Shown here: positions 1 through 8,263 of the stretch, in pieces | Layout of the letters: every line of letters begins with the position of its first letter | Numbering within the stretch: the stretch's first letter is position 1 | Assembly: GCA_013362295.1 (NCBI GenBank) | Contig: JABFWJ010000125.1 | Location: forward strand, 1 to 35,669 | DNA: 35,669 nucleotides | Source of the DNA: Thermoleophilia bacterium | Lineage (GTDB): Bacteria; Actinomycetota; Thermoleophilia; Gaiellales; Gaiellaceae | Direction of reading: 5' to 3' | Translations under genes and position numbers: made by a program | The notes under the pieces: generated by a model | Database searches by the model: none | Seen by the model: the letters and a program-made list of their open reading frames with translations, nothing else | Told to the model about the DNA's origin: nothing

Positions 1-2665
1 GCGCCGCGATCTCGAGCCGCACTGCGGCGCTCCGCTCGGGGTCGCGGTGCGAGCCCGTGATGAGGCGTGCGGGGCTGTCCTCGCCGACGAGATGGAGCGC
101 GACCCAGTCGGCGAGGTTCTCCGCGATCAGGTTGCCGAACCGGTGCAGCGTGTGCTCGATGTCCAGCGTCGAGCCGAGGAGTGCGCTCGCCTCGGCGAGG
201 AAGGCGAGCCGGTCGCGCCGGCGCTCGGCCGACCGGTAGAGGTGCGCGTTGTCGACGGCGACTGCGGCGCGGGCGGCGAGCTCCTGTGCGAACTGCAGGT
301 CGGCCTCGCGGTAGTGGCGGCCGGACGCTGCCGACGCGAAGGTCATTGCTCCGAGCGTGCGCTCGCGCGCGCTCAGCGGGACGATCACGGCGGACGTCAG
401 GTTCAGGCTCAGGAGCATCTCGAGATACTCGGGACGCTTCCCGAACGCCGCGCGCAGTGTCGACTCGTCGAGCTCGGTGGACAGGATGGCCTCGCCGGTC
501 CGGATGACCGCGCCGACACCCCAGTCGTCCTCGACTGACGAGGGGAACGCGGCGAACATGCGCCGTGCGAGCTCGGCACTCTCGTCGTCGAGATGCTCGA
601 TCGCCACGCGCTGGATGCCGCCGTCGGGGGCGACGAGGTCGACCGTGCACCAGTCGGCAAAGTGCGGGACCGCGAGCCTCGCGACACGCGCGAGGGTGGC
701 GTCGACGTCGAGCGACGACGCGAGCAGCGTGCTCGCCTCGCCGAGGAAGTGCAGGCGCTCCTGCGCCACGCGCTCCGCCTCGTAGAGCGCGACCTGGTTG
801 ATCGCCATCGCGATGCGGCCCGCGACCAGCTCGAGCAGCCGCGCGTCTTCCTCGACGAACTGGGCGAAGGCGATCGAGCCCGCGTGGAGGACCCCGATCA
901 CGCGGTCCTCGGCAATCAGCGGAATCGCGACGACCGAGTTGATTCCGCGCTCATGCAGCACCGGGCTGACCAGCTCGAGCTCGGACAGGTCGGGGACGAG
1001 GAGCGGCGCCCGCGTCGCGGTGACCGTCCCGGCCAGCCCCTTGCCGACCGGCACGGCAACGGCCCGCTCGAGCTCGGCTCCGAGTCCGACCGTGGAGCGC
1101 ACGTGCAGGAGCCCGTCCTCCTCGAGCAGCAGGATCGCCGCGCTGTCGGCCTCCAGCACCTCGACGATCCGGGTGAGGATCGAGCGCAGGAGATCCTCGA
1201 GGGTCGAGTGCTCGAGCGCCGCCTCCGAGACGCGAGCCAGCTTCCGCAGGGTGGACGCGGCGGCCTCGGCCTCGGTGCGGGCGGCCCGCTCGCGCTGCAG
1301 CAGCAGGCGGCGCTCGTCTTCCGCACGCTTGCGCAGCAGGAACTGGCCGAGCTGCACGCCGATCGCGGTCAGCGTCTGGAGCAACTCGCCGTCCTCGGAG
1401 AGCCGCGACGACGAGAACGCCTCGAGCACGCCGGCGACCTCGCCGTCGACGGGCACGGGGAAACCGACGCCTGAGCGGAGCCCCTCCGCAGCCGCGACGG
1501 AAGCGGTCGTCCCGACGGGAAGGTCGGACAGCCACTCCGGCGACCCCGACAGGGCCACGCGGCCCGCAAGCGTGTCCGGCGAGAGCATCGCGCGTTTCGT
1601 CATCGCGAGGAACCCGTCCAGCTGCCGGCCCGGCCTGGCCCAGGTGACGGTCGGCTGATCGGGGTCCGGGTCGGTCGACCAGTAGCAGCCGACGTCCCAG
1701 TCGAGCGTCCGGCAGATCGCCTCGAGCACCCGCGGCACCGCGTCCTCCGTCGCGTCCGACTCCGCGAGAATGCGCGTCACCGCGAGCTGCAGCTCCGTGC
1801 GTTGCTCGGCGCGCCGCCGCTCGCTGATCTCCTCGACGACGCAGCCGACGCCGAGGGCCTCGCCTTCGGGCGACAAGACCGGGTAGTAGCTCGCGAGCCA
1901 GTGCCTCGTCGCCTCTGGCGTGCTCGGCGTCCCGGAGACGACCTCGAGGGCGATCACGGGCTCACGGCTCTCGAGCACGCGCCGCGCCATCGGCTCGAGC
2001 AGGTGCGCGAGCTGCGGCACGACCTCCGCGAACGTGCGGCCGACATGGTCGGCCGCCGGGCGCTCGTTGATCTCGGCCAGCTTCTCGTTGACGCGCACGT
2101 AACGAAGCTCGCGGTCCCAGAAGCCGAGGCCGACGGGGGCCGCGCCGTAGAGCGCATCGAGCAGCGCCGTCGTGCGCTCGGCCTCGCGGTAGAGCGCCGC
2201 ATACTCGTCGGCGTTGGCACGCTGCTCGTCCGTGCGCGCGAGCTCGTCCGTCACCTCGCGGAAGAACGTGATCGTGTAGCGCACGGACCCGCTCGCGTCA
2301 CGCACGGCGAGGGCGCGCACCTCCGACACGCGGTCGGGCCCGTCGGGCCCGAGCCTGAAGCGGACGAGCATCGGCTCGGTGTCCTCGCCGGCGAGCGCGC
2401 GGCTGCCGGGCAGGCGCCCCGGCGGGAGCGGCTTCCCGTCGATGTCGAAGATCTCGAAGCGCGAGCGCGCCTCGTCCTGCGGCGCGAGGCGCATCTCCTC
2501 GGCCGACGCATAGCCGGTCAGCCGCGCGGCCTCGTCGTTGACGTAGAGTCGCTGGCCGTCGGCGCCCGCCACGACGACGCCCTCGTGCAGGTTTGCCAGG
2601 ACGACCTCGAACAGCTCGCGCGCACCGGCGAGGGCGAACGTCGAGCTCTCGGCGGTTCGACTCAA
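1..2665 (-). CDS. Multi-domain PAS/GAF sensor protein (N-terminal part; output domain lies outside the window)
   Basis: Continuous minus-strand reading frame from a TTG at 2665 (upstream GGGGGG) to the window edge. Translation LSRTAESSTFALAGARELFEVVLANLHEGVVVAGADGQRLYVNDEAARLTGYASAEEMRL is PAS-like; a second PAS-like segment (ALLDALYGAAPVGLGFWDRELRYVRVNEKLAEINERPAADHVGRTF) and repeated GAF-like segments follow. Not in the ORF track because no stop falls inside the window. Confidence 0.85.
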   Translation of the reverse strand, partial: MSRTAESSTFALAGARELFEVVLANLHEGVVVAGADGQRLYVNDEAARLTGYASAEEMRLAPQDEARSRFEIFDIDGKPLPPGRLPGSRALAGEDTEPMLVRFRLGPDGPDRVSEVRALAVRDASGSVRYTITFFREVTDELARTDEQRANADEYAALYREAERTTALLDALYGAAPVGLGFWDRELRYVRVNEKLAEINERPAADHVGRTFAEVVPQLAHLLEPMARRVLESREPVIALEVVSGTPSTPEATRHWLASYYPVLSPEGEALGVGCVVEEISERRRAEQRTELQLAVTRILAESDATEDAVPRVLEAICRTLDWDVGCYWSTDPDPDQPTVTWARPGRQLDGFLAMTKRAMLSPDTLAGRVALSGSPEWLSDLPVGTTASVAAAEGLRSGVGFPVPVDGEVAGVLEAFSSSRLSEDGELLQTLTAIGVQLGQFLLRKRAEDERRLLLQRERAARTEAEAAASTLRKLARVSEAALEHSTLEDLLRSILTRIVEVLEADSAAILLLEEDGLLHVRSTVGLGAELERAVAVPVGKGLAGTVTATRAPLLVPDLSELELVSPVLHERGINSVVAIPLIAEDRVIGVLHAGSIAFAQFVEEDARLLELVAGRIAMAINQVALYEAERVAQERLHFLGEASTLLASSLDVDATLARVARLAVPHFADWCTVDLVAPDGGIQRVAIEHLDDESAELARRMFAAFPSSVEDDWGVGAVIRTGEAILSTELDESTLRAAFGKRPEYLEMLLSLNLTSAVIVPLSARERTLGAMTFASAASGRHYREADLQFAQELAARAAVAVDNAHLYRSAERRRDRLAFLAEASALLGSTLDIEHTLHRFGNLIAENLADWVALHLVGEDSPARLITGSHRDPERSAAVRLEIAA

Positions 2666-2738
2666 GACACCCCCCGCGGCAGGTAGACGATCTCCGCGCT
2701 CAGGGTACTGCTGAAGACCCGAGTCGCCTAGGAGGAAT

Positions 2739-3506
2739 TCAGGGCGAGACCTGGTTCTCCACGTCGAGCACGAGAATCGCGTCGCCGTCGGGAAGCGGCT
2801 CGAAGTGCGCCGGGAACGTGTTCGAGAGCGTGAGGGCGTCGATCACCGGCGCCTCCACCGCGTCCTTGGCGTCGGCGGCCGGCGCCGCCGCGAGCGGCAG
2901 GGTGTCCCGCAACGGGTGCCTGAGCTCGGGGATCAGATCGTCCTTGCGCAGGAAGACCGCGCTCGTCCCGCCCGACTTCACCGACTGGACGAGCGAGACG
3001 ACCTGGTCGACGCCCTTCAGGTACTTGAACGAGTAGAGCGAGAGCTCGAGCGCCGCGCGGCGCAGGGCACGCTCGCGCTCCGGGGTGCTCTCCCCCTGCA
3101 CCCCGCAGTTGGTCTGCAGGCCGCAGAAGGCGTAGATGAGGGTCTTGTCGGTGCCGTACATGCCGATGTACGGGTCGATCTGGCCGCCGGAGCTGAGCCT
3201 GCGCACGCCGATCGCCTCGAGCCTCAAGCCCTGCACCTGCGCACCGTGCGGCTGGACCGCGACGAGCTGCACGCCGTTCGCGCCCCGGTACTGCGAGGCG
3301 ACGCGCAGGCTGATCTCGCGCGCGCCGGGCAGGCCCTGCGTATCCGGCTTCCACGCCGACCAGACGATCGGCTTCGAGTGGTTCGGCCGGACGATCAGCA
3401 CGACGAACCCCGCGACGGAGATCCAGAAGGCGAGTGCGAGCACGCCGTAGGCGAGCCGGAACATGTGCTTCTGGCCTTCCGGCCGTTCGCTCAGAGGCGC
3501 GGCCAT
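2739..3506 (-). CDS. Single-TM membrane-anchored protein of unknown function, translationally coupled to the FtsH-like protease
   Basis: 255-aa ORF; N-terminal TM (YGVLALAFWISVAGFVVLIV), rest probably extracytoplasmic. ATG overlaps the 3' end of the upstream protease gene by 16 bp. Confidence 0.8.
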   Translation of the reverse strand: MAAPLSERPEGQKHMFRLAYGVLALAFWISVAGFVVLIVRPNHSKPIVWSAWKPDTQGLPGAREISLRVASQYRGANGVQLVAVQPHGAQVQGLRLEAIGVRRLSSGGQIDPYIGMYGTDKTLIYAFCGLQTNCGVQGESTPERERALRRAALELSLYSFKYLKGVDQVVSLVQSVKSGGTSAVFLRKDDLIPELRHPLRDTLPLAAAPAADAKDAVEAPVIDALTLSNTFPAHFEPLPDGDAILVLDVENQVSP

Positions 3507-5812
3507 GCCTCGTCCTTCGTCAGGTCGAGCTCCGGCAGTGCGATCTTCTGGGCATCGAGCAGCCGGACGACGTCGTCTCCGTACAGCTCACGCTTCTCGA
3601 CGAGCTCGTCGGCGACTCGCGCGACCGCGTCGCGGTTCGCCTCCATCAGGTGGTGCGCGGCGAGATATGCCTGGCCGAGCAGCTGCTCGACCATCTGGCG
3701 CTGGCTCGGGTCGTGCAGCACTGCGGACTCCGCGCTCCCCGCGTGCGTGCGGTTCACGATCTGCGTGCCGATCCGCTGGAAGCGCTTCATCACGCGTTCG
3801 CGCGCCTCGTCCTCCGACTCGTCGTCACAACGGAGCTCCATGTGCTCGGGCGCCATCCCACACGCGCCGACCATCCACGCGGCGCGGTCCGTCGCCGCCT
3901 GCACGTCGCCGCCGACACCGGTCGAGTTCTCGCCGTAGAACACACGCTCGGCCGCCATCGCCCCGAGCGCCCAGATCAACCGCGCCATCTCCTCGCTGCG
4001 CCACGACGAGAAGCGCTCCTCCTTCTGCAACGCCATGTGGTGGCCCAGCGAACCGCCGCGCCTGCGAATCGACAGGCGGGTCGACTCCGCCCCCTTCAGG
4101 TACGCATGCGCAGCGAGCGCGTGTCCGGCCTCGTGGATCGCGACCGCGCGTGTCTCGTCGGGCACGTACTCGATGTCGATCGCGGTGCCGGACTCGACCG
4201 TCGTCATCGCGTTCACGATGTCCTCCCAGCCGAACGCCTCGCGCCCCGTGTGGTGAGCGACCGTCAGCGCCATCGAGCAGACCTGTTCGATCATCGCGGG
4301 CGAATAGCCCATGGTCATGCGGTCAAGCTCGTCGCGGCGTTCGGGCCGGTCCAGGTCCACGACGTGGGAGACGCGGCCGAGGTAGAGGTCGAAGATGTCC
4401 AACCGGTCGCTCTTCGTGGGCGTGCGGAACCAGACGTGACGGCCCATGCGGCCCGGCCGAGTGAGCGCAGGATCGAGCTGCTCGATCGGGACGTTCGTCG
4501 CGCCGATGAAGTAGATCTGCTCGTTCCGCGGGCGCGGCGGTGGCAGCCGAAGCCGGCGGCCCTTCACGCGGGGCGGGACGAAGTAGAGCGCGTCGAGCAG
4601 TGTGTTGACGCCGTTCGTGAGCACGCGCTTCCCGAGCGGCGGACTGTCCAGGCCGTCCATGACGACGAGCAGCTGGTTGAGCGCCATCTGGCCGCTGCCG
4701 CCGCCGAACACGCTGCCGCCCGGCACCTGGTTGACGATGCGCACGAATCGCGACGGCTCGGGGCGCTCGGGTGCGCGCAGCTCGAACTGCTTCTCGCGCC
4801 AGGCCCGCGTCTCCAGCACGAGGTCGCCGGACGGCTCGAACGTCGGCTCCCGGAACGAGGGCAGGCTGTCGCCGAGCGTGCTGCGCCGCCTGCCGACCGC
4901 GTCGATCTCGTCGATGAAGACGATGCACTGCCCGCCCCACTTGCGCGCGAGCCGCTTCGCCTTGCGTGCGAGGTAGCGGACGAGGATCGAGTCGAGTCCG
5001 ATGAACGTCTGCGCGAAGCCGGAGCCCGGGATGGTGACGAACGGCGAGTTGAAGCCGGTCGCGATCGCCTTCGCGAGCATCGTCTTGCCGGTGCCCGGCG
5101 CGCCGAGAAAGAGCAGGCCGCGCTCGCGCTTGCCGCCCGCGCGCTCGAACCGCTCGCCGGACTGCCAGAGCGTGACGATCCGGCGGATCTCTTCCTTCGC
5201 CTCGGCCTGGCCGCGTACGTGCTCGAGCTTCACGCCCCATTCCGCGTCGCCGGGCTGGTAGCCGCGGATCTGCGAGATGCCCATCGCGAGCATCGGGCCC
5301 ATGAAGATCAGGAAGTTGAAGAGGAAGAAGAACGGCAGCGAGATGAACGTGCCGAACGAGTTCGGGCTCCAGAGATGGCTGAGGCCGTGCCACAGGGAGC
5401 CTGCCGTCTCGCCCCAGCTGAGCCCGTGCCCGAAAAAGTCGAGCACGATCCAGAGCAGCGTGACGAGGACGAGCACGAAGCGCACGAGCTTCCAGACCAT
5501 GCGCCAGAAGGCGACACGCCGCCGGGCGACGATGTCGTCGTCGCGCAGCTCCACGCTCTCTTCGCCGAAGAGGCTCGGCGTCTCGAGGACCCGGCGGAAC
5601 GCGAGGTCGACGAGCCCGCGGAAGCCGGCCACCTCGATCACCGTCAGCAGCAGCGCGTACCGCAGCGCGAGCCCTTGGCGGTTGTGCAGCCACACGAAGA
5701 CGGCAGGCGACGTGAGCACGGCGACGAACGTGGCGGCTCGCGTCAACGACCGCCACTGCGCGGTCAGATTGGGTGTCGGTCTGCGAGGAGCTGCGCTTGC
5801 GTCGGTCGTCAT
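3491..5812 (-). CDS. Divergent FtsH-like membrane AAA+ zinc metalloprotease
   Basis: 773 aa; several N-terminal hydrophobic segments, Walker A GAPGTGKT, Walker B CIVFIDEIDAVGRRR, second region of homology GATNVPIEQLDPALTRPGRMGR, zinc motif HEAGH, putative third ligand in STGVGGDV. Confidence 0.93.
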   Translation of the reverse strand: MTTDASAAPRRPTPNLTAQWRSLTRAATFVAVLTSPAVFVWLHNRQGLALRYALLLTVIEVAGFRGLVDLAFRRVLETPSLFGEESVELRDDDIVARRRVAFWRMVWKLVRFVLVLVTLLWIVLDFFGHGLSWGETAGSLWHGLSHLWSPNSFGTFISLPFFFLFNFLIFMGPMLAMGISQIRGYQPGDAEWGVKLEHVRGQAEAKEEIRRIVTLWQSGERFERAGGKRERGLLFLGAPGTGKTMLAKAIATGFNSPFVTIPGSGFAQTFIGLDSILVRYLARKAKRLARKWGGQCIVFIDEIDAVGRRRSTLGDSLPSFREPTFEPSGDLVLETRAWREKQFELRAPERPEPSRFVRIVNQVPGGSVFGGGSGQMALNQLLVVMDGLDSPPLGKRVLTNGVNTLLDALYFVPPRVKGRRLRLPPPRPRNEQIYFIGATNVPIEQLDPALTRPGRMGRHVWFRTPTKSDRLDIFDLYLGRVSHVVDLDRPERRDELDRMTMGYSPAMIEQVCSMALTVAHHTGREAFGWEDIVNAMTTVESGTAIDIEYVPDETRAVAIHEAGHALAAHAYLKGAESTRLSIRRRGGSLGHHMALQKEERFSSWRSEEMARLIWALGAMAAERVFYGENSTGVGGDVQAATDRAAWMVGACGMAPEHMELRCDDESEDEARERVMKRFQRIGTQIVNRTHAGSAESAVLHDPSQRQMVEQLLGQAYLAAHHLMEANRDAVARVADELVEKRELYGDDVVRLLDAQKIALPELDLTKDEAWPRL

Positions 5813-5855
5813 TGACAGAGACTAGGTAGTCCCCGTTGTCTTTCGTGTTAAGCCT

Positions 5856-6875
5856 ATGACCGGTTTTACGACGCAGGAAATGGCGCGCGCCCGCAGTTAT
5901 CACCGCCCGCGCTACGTCGCGCTCCTGCTCGACCTCGTCCTGTCTGCGGCGGTGCTCGGCCTCCTCACGCAGCTGTCGCTGCCGCTCCTCGCCGCCCCGC
6001 CGGCGATCGGCACGATCGCCGCCGCGGCGCGCTTGCCGGTCGCGTGGTGGCGCTACCACCACGACCGCGCGGGGGGCTTCGCGACGCAGTCGCCGCAGGG
6101 CTGGGCGGTCGACCGCGGAAAGGAGATCGTGATCGACGCACTGCTCCTGCTGGTCGCGCTCGCGCCGCTCTTCTGGCTCGCACGGCGGTTCCCGCACGGC
6201 TGGGTCTGGCCGACCGCGATCGGCGCCGCGCTGCTCGTGTTCCTGCTCGGCTTCCTCGCACCGGTGGTGCTCGAGCCCGTGTTCAATCGCTTCAGGCCGC
6301 TCGAAGACGAGGCGCTCGCGCGGCGCCTCCACGCGCTCGCCGCGCAGGCGGGCGCACCGGTGCGCGCCATCCTCGTCGCGGACGCGAGCCGCCGGACGAC
6401 CAAGACGAACGCCTACGTCTCCGGCATCGGCAAGACGCGACGCGTCGTTCTCTGGGACACGCTGCTCGCGACGCCCGAGGAGCAGGTCGCGGTCGTCCTC
6501 GCCCACGAGCTCGGCCACCGGGTGCGCCGCCACGTCGCGGTGTTGACCGCGCTCGCGATGGCGGGCGCCGCCGGGTTCGTGATCGTGCTGCGCCTGCTCC
6601 GGCCGCATCCCGTGCCCCGCGACACGGCGTTCATCCTCCTGCTCGGGCTCGCGCTGGAGCTCGCCCTGCTCCCGGCCGGCAGCGCGCTCGCGCGCCGGTT
6701 CGAACGCGTCGCGGACCGCTTCTCGCTCGATCTGACGGGCGACCGGGCGGCCTACCGGGCGCTCCATCACGATCTCGCGACGACGAATCTCAGCGATCTC
6801 TCCCCGCCGAAATGGCTCTACTACTGGATGTTTTCGCATCCGACAGCGCCGGAGCGTCTCTCTGACGCCTCCTAG
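5856..6875 (+). CDS. M48 family (Ste24/HtpX-like) membrane metalloprotease
   Basis: 339 aa; multiple TM segments, zinc motif VVLAHELGHRVRRH, FERVADRFSLDLTGD glutamate/aspartate motif. Confidence 0.92.
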   Translation: MTGFTTQEMARARSYHRPRYVALLLDLVLSAAVLGLLTQLSLPLLAAPPAIGTIAAAARLPVAWWRYHHDRAGGFATQSPQGWAVDRGKEIVIDALLLLVALAPLFWLARRFPHGWVWPTAIGAALLVFLLGFLAPVVLEPVFNRFRPLEDEALARRLHALAAQAGAPVRAILVADASRRTTKTNAYVSGIGKTRRVVLWDTLLATPEEQVAVVLAHELGHRVRRHVAVLTALAMAGAAGFVIVLRLLRPHPVPRDTAFILLLGLALELALLPAGSALARRFERVADRFSLDLTGDRAAYRALHHDLATTNLSDLSPPKWLYYWMFSHPTAPERLSDAS

Positions 6876-6890
6876 ATGCTCGATAGACGC

Positions 6891-6919
6891 TTGACAGACA
6901 CCAGTGGTGATGTCATAGT
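6891..6919 (+). promoter_or_regulatory. Sigma70-type promoter: -35 TTGACA (6891-6896), 17-bp spacer, -10 CATAGT (6914-6919)
   Basis: Perfect -35 consensus with 17-bp spacing to a 4/6 -10. Predicted start falls ~2-3 nt before the ATG at 6929. Confidence 0.65.
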
Positions 6920-6928
6920 GCTGTCATC

Positions 6929-7381
6929 ATGAATCTGACGATCGTGCTCGAGGGAATCCAGGAGGACCTGCAGGGGCTCGCCGAGCTCGGCGACGAGCGC
7001 TCGGCCCAGATCGCCCGGCGCCTCAGCGAGGCGCTGACCTCGAACCTGCGGCTGAAGCTGTTCGACCTGCTCTCGCAGGCCGCCGTGGAGCTCTCGTCCA
7101 AGTTGCCCTCCGGCCACATCGAGGTCCGCCTCGCCGGCCAGGAGCCCGAGCTCGTGTTCGTCGACACGTCCGGCGATGCCGCCGGCGCGGCGACGGGTGA
7201 GGAGCTCTCGGCGCGCATCAGTCTGCGCCTGCCGGAGTCGCTCAAGACCGCGGTCGAGAAGGCCTCGGCGCGCGAGGGCATCTCCACGAACGCGTGGCTC
7301 GTGCGAGCAATCGCGCGGGCGACCGAATCGCGCCCCGTGCACGTCAGCGGCAAGCGCCTGTCGGGCTACGCCCAGAGTTAG
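6929..7381 (+). CDS. Ribbon-helix-helix (HicB/Arc-like C-terminus) protein, putative regulator
   Basis: 150 aa; C-terminal SARISLRLPESLKTAVEKASAREGISTNAWLVRAIARA matches the RHH pattern (strand-helix-helix). N-terminal ~75 aa distinct. Confidence 0.8.
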   Translation: MNLTIVLEGIQEDLQGLAELGDERSAQIARRLSEALTSNLRLKLFDLLSQAAVELSSKLPSGHIEVRLAGQEPELVFVDTSGDAAGAATGEELSARISLRLPESLKTAVEKASAREGISTNAWLVRAIARATESRPVHVSGKRLSGYAQS

Positions 7382-7390
7382 GAGGAAACG

Positions 7391-8263
7391 ATGCAGAAGG
7401 CATTCGACGTCGACGGCCCGGCAGAGATCGACGTCCGGCTTGCGTCCGGCGACATCGAGGTCGACCCGTCGCTCGAGGGCCGCATCGAGCTCGAGCTCGT
7501 CGCGCACGACGAGGAGTCGCAACGGCTCGTCGACGAGGCGCGGATCGAGCTGCACGAGCACCACGGCCGCCCGCAGCTGATCGTCGACGTGCCGCACAAG
7601 AGCCGCGGCTTCAGCTTCTCGATCGTGTTCGGACGGTCGGGCATCTCGTGCCGCATCCGCTGCCCCCGCGGCTCGCTCGTCTCGGTGCGGTCGAAGTCGG
7701 CCGATCTCCGGGTGAGCGGAACGATCGGCGGGCTGAACGTGACGACCGCGTCCGGCGACGTCGAGGCGACGATGGTCGAGGGTGGCGTCAACGTGAAGAG
7801 CGCGAGCGGGGACGTCAACGTCCGCGAGATCCGCGGCGGCGTCAACGTCCAGACGGCGTCGGGCGACATCGAGCTCGACATCGCGCACGGCCCCGTCAAC
7901 GTCCAGACGGCGTCCGGCGACCTTGCGATCGGCGAGGCGTACGACAACGTCAGCGCCAACACCGTCAGCGGCGACCAGCAGCACGGCGCCGTCATGCGGG
8001 GAAACGTCGCCGCGCACTCCGTCTCCGGTGATGTCCGGATCGGTGTGCGCCGCGGCTCGAAGGTCTATCTCGACTGCAACACCGTCAGCGGGGACACGAG
8101 CTCCGAGCTCGAGCTGACCACCGAGGCCCCCGCCGGCGACGGACCGCTCGTCGAGGTCCGGGCGAAGACCGTCTCCGGCGACATCACGATCACGCGGGCG
8201 CCCGCGCCGCAGAGCACGCCGCCCGCCCACGACTCCAATTCGGTGCAGGAGGTGCACTCATGA
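7391..8263 (+). CDS. DUF4097-type beta-repeat protein with SGD ladder
   Basis: 290 aa; SD AGGAGGAA upstream of ATG. Repeated (T/S)xSGD motifs: TASGDVEA, SASGDVNV, TASGDIEL, TASGDLAI, TVSGDQQH, SVSGDVRI, TVSGDTSS, TVSGDITI. Confidence 0.88.
   Translation: MQKAFDVDGPAEIDVRLASGDIEVDPSLEGRIELELVAHDEESQRLVDEARIELHEHHGRPQLIVDVPHKSRGFSFSIVFGRSGISCRIRCPRGSLVSVRSKSADLRVSGTIGGLNVTTASGDVEATMVEGGVNVKSASGDVNVREIRGGVNVQTASGDIELDIAHGPVNVQTASGDLAIGEAYDNVSANTVSGDQQHGAVMRGNVAAHSVSGDVRIGVRRGSKVYLDCNTVSGDTSSELELTTEAPAGDGPLVEVRAKTVSGDITITRAPAPQSTPPAHDSNSVQEVHS
7841..7921 (+). repeat. Near-identical direct repeat inside the DUF4097-like gene
   Basis: gtcaacgtccagacggcgtc(g/c)ggcgac at 7841-7867 and 7895-7921, 26/27 identical, 54-bp offset (18 codons). 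Confidence 0.85.

Noticed and set aside
593-1658. Long plus-strand ORFs (593-1474, 798-1658)
   Set aside because: Antisense to the PAS/GAF sensor; no motif content.
2658-2668. CTTGAGT, a HAIR half-site, at the PAS/GAF gene start
   Set aside because: No matching ACTCAAG arm at the expected N7 distance.
3434-5815. 793-aa plus-strand ORF opposite the FtsH-like gene
   Set aside because: Arg/Glu/Ala/Asp-biased, no recognisable motifs; mirror of a strongly supported gene on the other strand, typical of high-GC spurious ORFs.
4323-6839. 838-aa minus-strand ORF overlapping both the FtsH-like and M48 genes
   Set aside because: Low-complexity Arg/Asp/Glu/Ala composition; conflicts with two well-supported coding frames.
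7841-7921. Repeats suggestive of a CRISPR-like array
   Set aside because: Only two near-identical units, in frame within a coding repeat protein; no spacer diversity and no cas genes.
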